Positions 50,964 through 60,320 of a stretch of DNA of 61,725 nucleotides are shown one piece after another (position 1 is the stretch's first letter; each line of letters begins with the position of its first letter). Origin of the DNA: Oscillospiraceae bacterium (GTDB lineage: Bacteria > Bacillota > Clostridia > Oscillospirales > Acutalibacteraceae). Location: NCBI GenBank assembly GCA_031268095.1, contig JAIRXU010000039.1:1-61725 (forward strand), in the 5' to 3' direction. Below the pieces are notes generated by a model. It was not told where the DNA came from. It worked only from the letters and a program-made list of their open reading frames with translations, and searched no databases. A program made the position numbers and the translations under genes.

Positions 50964-53908
50964 GGTTTTGCCTCCTCCGTTAAAATATAGCAGATCTCTT
51001 CGATGTCTTTCTCAGAAAACCCGCTGGTTTTTCCGGCGACATAGCCGCGCAGCGTGGCGGCGTTTTTGGCAGCATCCTCCGTTACACCAAGGACCTCAAT
51101 GAGGATTGCCTGCAGCTTTGGAATGTCTGCGACCGCCCATGCCAGCTTACCACCGTAGCAGATATAGTCGTCAACGAGTGTCCGCAGGACATTTCTGCAT
51201 TGACGCGAAACATCAAGCGCTTTCAAGTCCAGCGGCAGGTCCGATGTTTGGAAACCGGCGTACGGAATCCACGGCTGCATCAATGCGCGGATTATTTCTG
51301 TCCGGGCTGTTTTCAGGGGCCGGATTTCCGTCAGCGCGGGTGGTACATAAGTACTTTCGGTAACGGCGGCTTTGTCAATCATGGCCAGGACAGGGCAGAT
51401 CCAGTCATTTTGATACACAACAGCAACCCCGCCGGGCAGGCGGGCGATCTCGTTGACCTGCTCGTCTGTCAGGCCCATGGAACGCCCGACCGCTTCACGG
51501 TCGTTGGCCTCCGGTGTGCGCAGAACTATTTTTGTGTTGGTGTTTTTAATCGCCGCAATATCAACGGACGACGGCGACTGATCGACGATGACAAAGCCCT
51601 CGCCGTAGGTGCGGATTTCCGCGATGGTGTTGGTCAGCATTTCGACGGATTTGCCGACCAGGCCGGCGTCCGTTCCCTGCGCGGTGTTTTTCAGCAGGGC
51701 ATGCGCTTCCTCTAAAACGGTGACATGCCGCAGGCCGCAATTGCTTTCCGCTTTTTGGTGTACGCGGTATTCGTTGAGGAGATAAACAGCCATGCCCATG
51801 ATGAGTGCTTTGGTTTCGCCGGATTTTACGCGGCTGATGTCCAGGATGCAGTTTTGGTCAAAGAGCGTTTCATAGGGCGTCTGCTCATTGGTGAAAATAT
51901 ATTTGTTGAGCCCTACGGTCAGGGAGCGTACACGGGTGAGCAGCGCGCCCTTGTAGTTAGACTTGATGTCGGAATGGTAGCCGGAGTGCTCAATCAAGTA
52001 GTCCAGCTGCTCAGCCAAAACCTCGAAATCCGGGTATTCAGGTGCGTCTCCGTCATAGCCGGAGGTGCCCAAATCCCAGCCCACCGCCTCATAGGCGCGC
52101 AGCACAGCGTCTTTGAAAAAAGCGGGCATCGCGTCATACATCGGCCAGCAAACGCAGAAAATTTCAACCAGCCCGTCAACGTGCTCCAACACATGAATGG
52201 AATCCGGGAACATAAAGGGATTGATATGAATCAGCGGGGCAATGCTGGGATTGGTGGAAAACACCCGCACGTCGGGTAGGCGCCCGAACACATCCCGGTA
52301 CTCCCCTTTGGCGGGTTCAATCACCAAAAACGGCACCCGATCCTGCCGCAGCTCCATCAGGATTTGGTAGACCGTGTTGCTCTTGCCTGACCCTGTGGAG
52401 CCGGTGATGAAGGTATGCATGTTCAGGCTGCGGTTTTCAAGTTCCACCGGCTGGTTTGTCACCTGGCCCAGGTCAAACACTCTGCCAAGGGTAATCCTGT
52501 CTTCGGGGCTGTCGCTGGCGGTTTTCGCGATCAGCTGGCCTGAGTGAATTTCTTTGCCGAACTGTGCGTGTTCAATCACGGGCAGTCCCGGCACCGTGGC
52601 GCGCGGCAAGCCGAGATGCAGTCCCAGCTCTTTTCCGCTGACGGCGGTTGCCGCGCTGGTAATGAAATCCCCGCCATAAACGAATTGCGGATGCGTAAAC
52701 CGGGAAAGACACGCCGTCAGGTTATCGAAGCAGGGAAAGCCGCCCCGCCAGGAGTTGATCGCCGAAACCTCGCGCCCGGTATACTCGCCGCTCATCAGCG
52801 ACCGGTAGTTGCTCGCCGCGATTTCTGCGGAGGACATGTCGTCGGAAATGAAGTATCCCGCCAAGTTCCACATGCCATAGCTGTCAAATTCTTTCGTGCG
52901 CCCCAGCGCGTCATCAAGCAGTTCGAGCATATCCGTGACATATTTGTTTTCCAGCGTCGTGGACGATGAATCACTGCGGCTGCTTTGTTCCGCCGGAGCG
53001 AACGAGCTGAACAGCCCGCCCAGGGAGTTGCCAATCTGTCCGCCCAACATCATTCCGGGCATGTTGCCCGCCGCAAATCCGATGGCGGCTCCGGCAATAC
53101 TCACAGCACTCCCCGCAATCATGGCGGCCTTTTGTTTAGGAGTCATCTCGAAAAACGACTGACTTTTGGAACTGGACGTACTGGTTTGCAACTGCGTTTT
53201 TTGCAAAGGAGACAGCTTCGTATAGATTTTTTGGTAGCCTTTGCGCAGGACTTGCACCTCAGCGGGCGTACGGTTTTGGGCGAGAATGATACCAGTGTAT
53301 TGTCTGCCTTGCAGCGCAAGCATCAGTTTTTCCATTCCCTGCACAAACTGTCCCTGCTGGCGGCCGTTCTCGGATTTCTCGTTGCCAATGACACTGACCG
53401 AGGAAACATTTTGCATCCGCGCTATTTTTTCGGAAATTCTGGCGATGCCCTGTCTGTCTTCGTTTTGGATTTTGGCCCCCGGAAAATGGCCGATCAGGGT
53501 GTTCTTTAACGTGTCGCTCAAAGTAACGGTAGACCGGTTATCGCCGTTGGAACGCACACCAAGATAAAAAGACGTTTTGCTGCCGTCGGAGTCAATCAGA
53601 ATAAAGCAGGAAGCGCGGTAAGTGGATAGGGTGTTGAACACTGTAGTGAACTTATCGGTGCTCTGCTCGTCTGTGGCATAGACCATTTCGGTGACGCGAA
53701 ACAGGCGGATATTGTCGATGATGTCTTCTTCCAGCGGCGGGAAACCGTCCGCGGGAACAATCTCCATCTCCGTCAGCCGGGACAAATCCCTGCGGCGGAT
53801 GGATTCGTCGATGATGTCCAACTGGACTTCCAGCTTTTGCTTGTCAGATAAATCGCTGTACATGATCTCAGCATTGGTTTCTTCCGGCGGTACAGTCAAG
53901 TCGTTCAT
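50960..53908 (-). CDS. HerA/FtsK-like ATPase (DUF87 type) with embedded hydrophobic hairpin
   Basis: The protein is 982 aa. The N-terminal 255 residues are unassigned. A hydrophobic glycine-zipper stretch lies near 262-300 (AGSAVSIAGAAIGFAAGNMPGMML), suggesting membrane contact. The motor domain (about 475-860) carries Walker A ITGSTGSGKSNT, FLVIEPAKGEYRD, Walker B VTVLEEAHALL and a sensor/arginine region EGFVIVDQSPSSVD, all typical of HerA/VirB4-like hexameric ATPases. The C-terminal 110 residues are unassigned. It is coupled to the glycine-zipper gene and lies 3 bp after an unknown gene. Such ATPases drive DNA translocation or defence complexes. Confidence 0.8.
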   Translation of the reverse strand: MNDLTVPPEETNAEIMYSDLSDKQKLEVQLDIIDESIRRRDLSRLTEMEIVPADGFPPLEEDIIDNIRLFRVTEMVYATDEQSTDKFTTVFNTLSTYRASCFILIDSDGSKTSFYLGVRSNGDNRSTVTLSDTLKNTLIGHFPGAKIQNEDRQGIARISEKIARMQNVSSVSVIGNEKSENGRQQGQFVQGMEKLMLALQGRQYTGIILAQNRTPAEVQVLRKGYQKIYTKLSPLQKTQLQTSTSSSKSQSFFEMTPKQKAAMIAGSAVSIAGAAIGFAAGNMPGMMLGGQIGNSLGGLFSSFAPAEQSSRSDSSSTTLENKYVTDMLELLDDALGRTKEFDSYGMWNLAGYFISDDMSSAEIAASNYRSLMSGEYTGREVSAINSWRGGFPCFDNLTACLSRFTHPQFVYGGDFITSAATAVSGKELGLHLGLPRATVPGLPVIEHAQFGKEIHSGQLIAKTASDSPEDRITLGRVFDLGQVTNQPVELENRSLNMHTFITGSTGSGKSNTVYQILMELRQDRVPFLVIEPAKGEYRDVFGRLPDVRVFSTNPSIAPLIHINPFMFPDSIHVLEHVDGLVEIFCVCWPMYDAMPAFFKDAVLRAYEAVGWDLGTSGYDGDAPEYPDFEVLAEQLDYLIEHSGYHSDIKSNYKGALLTRVRSLTVGLNKYIFTNEQTPYETLFDQNCILDISRVKSGETKALIMGMAVYLLNEYRVHQKAESNCGLRHVTVLEEAHALLKNTAQGTDAGLVGKSVEMLTNTIAEIRTYGEGFVIVDQSPSSVDIAAIKNTNTKIVLRTPEANDREAVGRSMGLTDEQVNEIARLPGGVAVVYQNDWICPVLAMIDKAAVTESTYVPPALTEIRPLKTARTEIIRALMQPWIPYAGFQTSDLPLDLKALDVSRQCRNVLRTLVDDYICYGGKLAWAVADIPKLQAILIEVLGVTEDAAKNAATLRGYVAGKTSGFSEKDIEEICYILTEEAKP

Positions 53909-53911
53909 CCC

Positions 53912-55555
53912 TTAAGCCCTCTCAATCTCACGCAGTTTTTCTTGAAACGCTGTAAACCACACATGATCCGCATGAAGTTTCTGCTCGTCGTCCGACAGCT
54001 GCGCGGCGGTTTTTCTGCGGGCATTGGTTTGCTGTCGCACCAGCGTATCCAGATGGCCAAGGTAGTCCGCCGCCACCTGCGTATAGTACGCGGAAAGCGT
54101 TTCAAACACGCGCGTTATCACGTCGTCCAATACGGGGGCGAGCATGTCCGCGGTATACTGCCGCCAATCGCTATACAGGTAAGAGACCAGCCGGACGGGC
54201 TCCTTTTGCTTGGATTGCGCCGCAACGGGCAAGTTTTTCAGGATACTGCCCAGAAAATCCGCCGCGTTCTTGGGTTCGGCGTATTGCTCGGTGAATAACG
54301 TCAGCAGGCTGGGCGCAAGTTCCGGGATATGGAAGGCCGTCAGGTCTATTCCGCAGCCTTCGGACGTGTTGTACTCGTCATCATATTCCGCCGATGCGTA
54401 TATCTGCGTCAGGGCGAAGCGGATTCCATCGGTGCAGGAGAAAAATATTTCCCACGCCCGCGCGACGAACGCCGCAAAAGCGGCTTGGGCTTCGGCCTCA
54501 AAGGCGTCGGCGGCGCGGGCGGCCTCGGCGTCATCCGTCATCTTGATCTTCTTCTTGCGCCAATCTTGCAATCTTGTCAAACATGCCGCCTTCGCTATGG
54601 TCAAAGCGTCCGGGCAATGATAGTAGTCCCTTTGCACAATACGCTCATGGGCAGCCCTGAGCAGACAGATGCATCGGTCAAGCGCTTCTATTTTTTCTTG
54701 CAGGTCACCGTTGGTTTGCATGCTTCGCTGGTCTTCGTCCCGCAAAATATCCTTCAGCGTTTCTTCCTGCCGCCGGAAAACTGCAATAGCCTGGCGGATA
54801 TACTCCGTCACGGGATAACGCGCAATGTATTGTTTGATTCGTTCGTCGTCAGGGCCGCGAACAAACTGCGGCTCTTTTATGCCGGAATCCGCAAGGAAGC
54901 GTTCTACACGGAAACGGTCGGGAAACTGGTCAATGAGAAAAAACAGTTGCTCCCGGGTGACATCGTTGCGGCGAAGCACCGCGCTCAGGTTCCGTTCAAA
55001 GGCCGCGCGGCTTTGCTCGCTGACGCAGAACAAAATCGGCGTGTTTTCCAAGTCTGTTTGCGCCAGCTCATCTGTGCCGGACACGGTTTCTACAGCCACA
55101 TCCGGAAAGGGGGATGCGTACTGTCCGCCCTGCATAACGACGAATTCATAATCCGTATCCAATAAAGCCGTATGCATATCTCGGAACGCCGGATAGTCAA
55201 AACGCCGGTTGGGGTGGCTTTGCAGCCAGTCCAGCAGGCCGTCCAGCTCTTCGCTTTTCCGATAAGCGTCTTCCAGTTCGTTTTTATGGACTAAGCGCAC
55301 GGACTCCCGGCTGATCCGCTGGGCGTCAAACGTGGCTTGCAGCGCTTCGAAATCAGCGATTGTCCCCGTGAACTCCAAATCAAAACCATAGCCATTCATT
55401 TCGTCATAGAAGATGGCTGGGATTCTGCCAACCCATTTTTGCAGCATGCCGGTGAGGTGTTTTTCCACCAGGCTATTGATTTTAGGGGCGCTCCCGTTAA
55501 ATTTTACGGCGGTCTCCAATAAATAGGGATTGTAGGACAACTCTGCTTTGATCAT
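53912..55555 (-). CDS. Unknown 547-aa helical protein, first gene of the HerA operon
   Basis: No family is recognised. The protein is charged and largely helical, with an opening MIKAELSYNPYLLETAVKFNG and a region with IPAIFYDEMNGYGFDLEFTGT (about 44-64). A likely coiled coil spans about 270-320. No membrane helix, signal or catalytic motif is visible. The good AGGAGAG site and 3-bp spacing to the ATPase gene mark it as the first gene of a three- or four-gene operon. Likely a scaffold or sensor. Confidence 0.6.
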   Translation of the reverse strand: MIKAELSYNPYLLETAVKFNGSAPKINSLVEKHLTGMLQKWVGRIPAIFYDEMNGYGFDLEFTGTIADFEALQATFDAQRISRESVRLVHKNELEDAYRKSEELDGLLDWLQSHPNRRFDYPAFRDMHTALLDTDYEFVVMQGGQYASPFPDVAVETVSGTDELAQTDLENTPILFCVSEQSRAAFERNLSAVLRRNDVTREQLFFLIDQFPDRFRVERFLADSGIKEPQFVRGPDDERIKQYIARYPVTEYIRQAIAVFRRQEETLKDILRDEDQRSMQTNGDLQEKIEALDRCICLLRAAHERIVQRDYYHCPDALTIAKAACLTRLQDWRKKKIKMTDDAEAARAADAFEAEAQAAFAAFVARAWEIFFSCTDGIRFALTQIYASAEYDDEYNTSEGCGIDLTAFHIPELAPSLLTLFTEQYAEPKNAADFLGSILKNLPVAAQSKQKEPVRLVSYLYSDWRQYTADMLAPVLDDVITRVFETLSAYYTQVAADYLGHLDTLVRQQTNARRKTAAQLSDDEQKLHADHVWFTAFQEKLREIERA

Positions 55556-55721
55556 TGGTTTCTCTCCTCCCGTCAGTTAGCAAACAATATTTTCGAACCC
55601 CGGAGGATTTCGCTTGCTGCTATTCTAAAGATCAGTCAGCACATCCTTGATTGACCGACAATGTTGAATTACCTGTTGCGCTTCCTTGGATTGCGGATCA
55701 TTTACACTGGGAGGATTTGAT

Positions 55722-56126
55722 TTACAGCACTTCTGCCAATTTGCCCTGTGCCCTGAGCCAGATATCAATCCCTGTCCCGAAGACTTCGGCGGTTACAATC
55801 GGGAACCCGTCGTCTGATTTGCCGACGACCTCTGCGGTGGGAAGTCTATCGAGCGCCGCCTCCAGAGCTCCTCTGTAAACAAACTTTACCCGCCGCAAAT
55901 CCCCTGCGAACATAAACTGCACACGTTTTCGGAATTCTGCTTCGCTGAAGCGCCGCGCATATGGAACATGAAAATGCTCGTCCGTTGATGCGTATGACTT
56001 GATCCTGTCAATCCGAAAAACCGTCGGGTTATCCTTGCCGTCCATGTAGGTGATCAGATAGAAATAGAATTCCGAAAACATGATCCCGACAGGCTTCACA
56101 CGGTGGGGTGCGCGCCGTGCCGTCAT
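55722..56126 (-). pseudogene. Truncated WYL-domain transcriptional regulator
   Basis: The open frame encodes only a WYL domain and C-terminal extension: HRVKPVGIMFSEFYFYLITYMDGKD, RIDRIKSY and the WCX-like RVKFVYRGALEAALDRL end. The N-terminal HTH is gone. Upstream in another frame, GLISQQQLIRISYTRNDGTAR (to about 56190) continues the domain, so the gene has both a frameshift near 56112 and an abrupt loss of its 5' part at the A+T-rich RiPP block. WYL regulators commonly control defence loci; this one probably once controlled the HerA operon downstream. Confidence 0.75.
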
Positions 56127-57118
56127 TGCGCGTGTAGCTGATGCGGATCAGCTGCTGCTGACTGATGAGCCCCGACAACTCCCATATCAATAAGTTCATG
56201 AAAAAAGCGTCGTAGAATTCTTGGTTCTCTATTTCTTATTTCACGTAAGGCGTTGCAAATAGCAAGTGTTTTCTGCTGTTTGTTTTTGCCTGTTATATTA
56301 TATTTAAGCGCAACCATGAGAACTTTCTCCGCAAGATTGAGAATCTCTCGGAATTCAACAATTGCTAAACCATCAGGAACTAGCTCAGCCATCATTCGAA
56401 GCAGAAGCTTTTTGTGCTCTATTAAAACCTTTAGTGGACGAAGATCAAAAGGATAATCGTTTCCAAAATGACTACATTCAAATCGTTTGATGAATACAGG
56501 ATAGACACGTCCATTAAACAAAGTTGGCAAAACGTTATAGGCATAGAAAATCAGATTAATATATAGCTTGATAAGACTAAATTTTTGAACATGATATCTT
56601 GAGGGCAACCAAGACAATAAAATTTTACGCACCTTTTTTCCTTTTGGGGGCAAGGCGGAGATGAAATCTTCATATGAAAATTGAATTGTTTCATAAGTGA
56701 ACACGGAATAATCACTCTGCAGAACATAGCCTGCGGCATAAAACTTTCTTTCTTCACTATCATATCCATATATTAGCCAGTCATGATACCCTTCATGATT
56801 GGATGATATACTGCTTAAATGTAAAGAGTTCAACATGATTGTAATATATTTCTTTTCGCTTAAAGTCTGTTCCATAAAGCGTATCGGATCTTTTGGGGGC
56901 GAAAAAACAATTTTGTGACGAAAAGACCACTTGGCTCGCAATCCACCAATAAAACCAAGATGATCCGCAGCAATCGCGTATATTAGTGTTATATAATTAT
57001 TATACAACACGCCCCGCATATCATACCCTGCACCGCTCAGTATCCCCAGATAATTACTCCAAAAAGAAAAAACATTAATCGAAGGATTAGGGTCGAAAGG
57101 AAGAATTATCGAATTCAT
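56123..57118 (-). CDS. BtrH/C39-fold-like protein of the RiPP cluster
   Basis: This 331-aa soluble protein resembles the N-terminal domain of BtrH-type cysteine-peptidase-fold proteins: DHLGFIGGLRAKWSFRHKIVF, then GYHDWLIYGYDSEERKFYAAGYV (about 115-140), where the His-x-x-x-x-GYD element is characteristic. The N-terminal Cys expected of an active peptidase is not visible. Its final residues (VVGAHQSAAADPHQLHAQ) are read from the WYL remnant in a different frame, so its native C-terminus was probably lost. Role in peptide maturation is inferred from neighbours. Confidence 0.6.
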   Translation of the reverse strand: MNSIILPFDPNPSINVFSFWSNYLGILSGAGYDMRGVLYNNYITLIYAIAADHLGFIGGLRAKWSFRHKIVFSPPKDPIRFMEQTLSEKKYITIMLNSLHLSSISSNHEGYHDWLIYGYDSEERKFYAAGYVLQSDYSVFTYETIQFSYEDFISALPPKGKKVRKILLSWLPSRYHVQKFSLIKLYINLIFYAYNVLPTLFNGRVYPVFIKRFECSHFGNDYPFDLRPLKVLIEHKKLLLRMMAELVPDGLAIVEFREILNLAEKVLMVALKYNITGKNKQQKTLAICNALREIRNREPRILRRFFHELIDMGVVGAHQSAAADPHQLHAQ

Positions 57119-57176
57119 TTCTAATACTACTCCTCTTCAGCGTTTTTCTGCTCACGGTTTTGTATTAACATTTTGC

Positions 57177-58985
57177 TCATTCGTTGACTTCGCTAACCTG
57201 ATAATTTTGGCCTTGACGCATAAACATCTCGTAGTATTTGCTGTGCGAGGCCATGAGTTCGTCATGCGTTCCACTTTCAATAATTTTCCCATTTTCCACA
57301 TGATAAATAGTATCAAAATCGCGTACAGTAGAAAGGCGGTGCGCTATCATAATGGTTGTCGCACTATTTGATGCATCTAAAATATTTTGCATTAATTTGT
57401 GTTCCGCCAGCGGATCAAGTGCGGAGGACGGTTCGTCTAGCACTAGTAATCCAAATGAACCTGTGAACAGCCGTGCCAAAGTGACACGCTGTGCTTCGCC
57501 ACCAGAAAGCACAATCCCATCCTCAGTAAATTCTCGAGAAATCATTTTGGAGATATCTCCATCCGCTTTTTCCACAACGGCCCCCAAGCCGAGTTTTTCA
57601 ATCACTTTCATCAGCTGGTCATCTGGAAGATCATGGTAAACCGTTAAATTATCGCGTAGGCTCATAGCCAGAATACGCACATCCTGAAATGCAACACCAA
57701 TATGCAGCCGCAATGCGTGCACATCATATTCTTTAATATTTTTTCCGTTAATTAACACTTCACCAGCGGTTGTATCATAGAGCCGCAGCAGTAGTTTGGT
57801 CAACGTCGATTTCCCCGCACCGTTTTCACCAACAATAGCCACCCGCTGGCCTGCTTGAATATGCAGATTTAGATGTTCAATCGCAAATGCCGCATTCTCA
57901 TAGTGAAAGGAGACATCGTGAAGTTCGATTTCGTAACTTCCTTTCGGCGGGGGCAATTTCCCCAATGCAATTGGCTCAATCTCAGATTTGGCCTCAAAAA
58001 AAGCTGCCACACGTTCGCCATATAACGCATTTCGTAACATATTATTGATCGTGGAGTATACGGAATCGAGACTGGAAACAAGCGCCGAAGACGCAGCTGT
58101 AAGGGAAGCGTACAGACCGATTTTTGAAACATCGCCATTGATCACAAAAATTATGATATAAGCGAGAACGCATGAAAGTTGAATTGGAGAAATCAGCCCC
58201 TGCGCTAACCGAAATGGGATTGTTTTCTTTATAAAACGAATGGATATATCATAGAAATTTTTTGTAACCGTATTAAAAACACGCAACATCTTTTGTCCTG
58301 CGCCGGAAGACCGTAATTCAGCAGCATTTTCTTTTTGCATAAGAATTTGTGTTACGTAATAAAACGGACGCCAAACTTCTGTGTACTTGACTTGAAAATC
58401 CGCCTCCGGCTTCAGCGTTGGGATTCCCAACAATGCATTGAGAATGACGAAAAAAACTGTAACACACAATAGCATAGGGCCTGCGGATACAATGATGGAT
58501 CCCATAGCAACCATTGTGACGATTCCCTGCAAAACCTGGGGGAACATTTGCATTGTCAAGTGAGATTGCATAGGATACTGTTGTTGTGCGAAAACAAATT
58601 TTGTGAAAAATTCTGGATTGTCATAATATTTAAAATCTGTAAACAATGCTTTTTCGTTCACGTCATTCTTGATTTTATTGCTGATTTTTGTTTGGGCTAA
58701 TTGTGTATATGTCAATTCTACGACTTTTTGTGCCAGTGCAATCACAGCAATTCCGATTGTATAAAATCCGATCGTCATCAGGATTTCCTGCCGTTGAACT
58801 CCTGCAACAACCCCATCAATGGCTGCTTTTGGCAAAAGCGTCGTGAGATAGGTAGCCAATGGCTGCAGCAATGCGGACATAAGAACTGTAACGATAACAT
58901 ATGTTTTTCCGTACTTCCAAAAGGGCTTGAGCAAGAAAAAAATATATCGCAATTTGGCAAGACCTTTGAGTTCTTTTTCATCCAT
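57177..58985 (-). CDS. ABC transporter, fused permease and ATPase, peptide-export type
   Basis: This 602-aa half-transporter has six membrane helices (about 20-310) and a C-terminal nucleotide-binding domain with Walker A VGENGAGKST (about 390-399), signature LSGGEAQRVTLARL (about 497-510) and Walker B LLVLDEPSSALDP (about 520-531). No N-terminal C39 peptidase domain is present, so leader removal must be done by another protein. A+T-rich coding like the rest of the block. AAGGAGG precedes the ATG. Expected to export the modified peptide or provide immunity. Confidence 0.9.
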   Translation of the reverse strand: MDEKELKGLAKLRYIFFLLKPFWKYGKTYVIVTVLMSALLQPLATYLTTLLPKAAIDGVVAGVQRQEILMTIGFYTIGIAVIALAQKVVELTYTQLAQTKISNKIKNDVNEKALFTDFKYYDNPEFFTKFVFAQQQYPMQSHLTMQMFPQVLQGIVTMVAMGSIIVSAGPMLLCVTVFFVILNALLGIPTLKPEADFQVKYTEVWRPFYYVTQILMQKENAAELRSSGAGQKMLRVFNTVTKNFYDISIRFIKKTIPFRLAQGLISPIQLSCVLAYIIIFVINGDVSKIGLYASLTAASSALVSSLDSVYSTINNMLRNALYGERVAAFFEAKSEIEPIALGKLPPPKGSYEIELHDVSFHYENAAFAIEHLNLHIQAGQRVAIVGENGAGKSTLTKLLLRLYDTTAGEVLINGKNIKEYDVHALRLHIGVAFQDVRILAMSLRDNLTVYHDLPDDQLMKVIEKLGLGAVVEKADGDISKMISREFTEDGIVLSGGEAQRVTLARLFTGSFGLLVLDEPSSALDPLAEHKLMQNILDASNSATTIMIAHRLSTVRDFDTIYHVENGKIIESGTHDELMASHSKYYEMFMRQGQNYQVSEVNE

Positions 58986-59039
58986 TACAACATGCCTCCT
59001 TGTGATCTTGTGATAAGGTGATTATAAATCCCATTATAT

Positions 59040-59068
59040 ACTATAGCAGGATCAGATGAATTTGTCAA
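59040..59068 (-). promoter_or_regulatory. Internal promoter for the ABC-transporter gene
   Basis: On the minus strand TTGACA, 17 bp and TATAGT lie across the 3' end of the upstream maturation gene, 55 bp before the transporter start. It would allow exporter expression independent of the precursors. Confidence 0.72.
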
Positions 59069-60245
59069 GCAATATTTGCGCCAATTCCGTAGCAAGCATT
59101 TGACTATCCAGAAAAAGCACCGGGACTTCGAACGCACTTTCGACGCGCTTCTTGAACAGAGAATATTCGTCAGCAGAAACGCGGCGCTTGTGCGGCAATG
59201 TTTCTCTATTTGAATCAATGCTGCACAAGGGGAACAACACAAAAACTAGCGTTTCTGTTTCAGTAAATGCACGCAAAAAATCAACTGTTCGTCTGATATA
59301 ATTGTTGTCATCGGATAGAGACAACATGACAATGCCGTAATCTGGTTTAACTCCACCCTGAAAAGGATAGCTTTTGTTGCAGTAATATATCAAATTTCCG
59401 AAATCAGACGGTACTGTTCCCATTTGTGATCCAACGAAAACAATATCGGGATTGCGCTCGCACAGCCTTCGCAATAAATCGTTGGCATAAATCATTTGAT
59501 CGTTCTCACCGATGTGAATGGAACTATGATACCCCATAGGAAATATATAATCCATTCCGAAGAGTAACGCACTCGGCTCTGTGCCTATTTGGCCAACACT
59601 GTATCCCATTCTTTGAAATTCTTTGCGCAGAAGCATCTGCACCGTAAATTTTCCTTGTTGCGAACTTGTTCCATATACCCCAACAATCGGAATAGCAGTT
59701 CTGAAAAGACGAAAGCCTCGATAAGGTGGAACATTTTCTTGCAAAACAGCAGGGTAGTAAACCTTCCCCGGATACTTGTCAATTTCAATTAATTCGCCTA
59801 TCTCTTCAAAAGCATAGATGCATTTCCCGCGCTGAAGCGCTTCATTTAGCAGTTTTTTTAGCCAATGAATCCCCTTTAATAAATTGATAAGTTCAAACAC
59901 ACAACCTAGAACCAAGGTATCGAAGGAGTTCCACTCAATATCATTAATATTTTTAACAATATAATTTGGAATGGTTACATCGTCGAGAATATTGATGGTC
60001 GAGCGACCAACGCGGAATGTCTGTTTCACATCGTATACGTCTATCAACTGGAACGTCAAATCTTTTGCATAACGAATAACGCTATGCACTTCTTTGTTGC
60101 AAGGAAATACAACTGCTTTTTGAATGCGAAAAGGAGGCATAGTTGGTCTGGCATTGTCATGATTGGTTTCGATAATTGGATAATCCTTTTCAAGACATTC
60201 TAATACCTCACCCATGCTTTTGGGACAATTTTCCATATAGGACAA
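59052..60245 (-). CDS. TIGR04066-like peptide maturation protein
   Basis: The frame is 397 aa. From about residue 36 the sequence (MPPFRIQKAVVFPCNKEVHSVIRYAKDL) resembles TIGR04066 clostridial peptide-maturation proteins, and the C-terminal half has a DUF1611-like P-loop VYGTSSQQGKFTVQMLLR with LIGTEPS-type strand. The first 35 residues are instead the tail of the S8 protease encoded upstream in the same frame, separated from it only by one TAG. A fusion protein is therefore possible; no ribosome site is seen at the internal ATG (60140). TTG and ATG starts at 60245 and 60236 also lack one. Confidence 0.72.
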   Translation of the reverse strand: MSYMENCPKSMGEVLECLEKDYPIIETNHDNARPTMPPFRIQKAVVFPCNKEVHSVIRYAKDLTFQLIDVYDVKQTFRVGRSTINILDDVTIPNYIVKNINDIEWNSFDTLVLGCVFELINLLKGIHWLKKLLNEALQRGKCIYAFEEIGELIEIDKYPGKVYYPAVLQENVPPYRGFRLFRTAIPIVGVYGTSSQQGKFTVQMLLRKEFQRMGYSVGQIGTEPSALLFGMDYIFPMGYHSSIHIGENDQMIYANDLLRRLCERNPDIVFVGSQMGTVPSDFGNLIYYCNKSYPFQGGVKPDYGIVMLSLSDDNNYIRRTVDFLRAFTETETLVFVLFPLCSIDSNRETLPHKRRVSADEYSLFKKRVESAFEVPVLFLDSQMLATELAQILLDKFI

Positions 60246-60320
60246 AAAGAGCGCTGAAATACGTGCACAGGAAAAACTGCCGCCACTGTGTACTGCATAA
60301 TCGCCGTTTTTCCATGGAAC

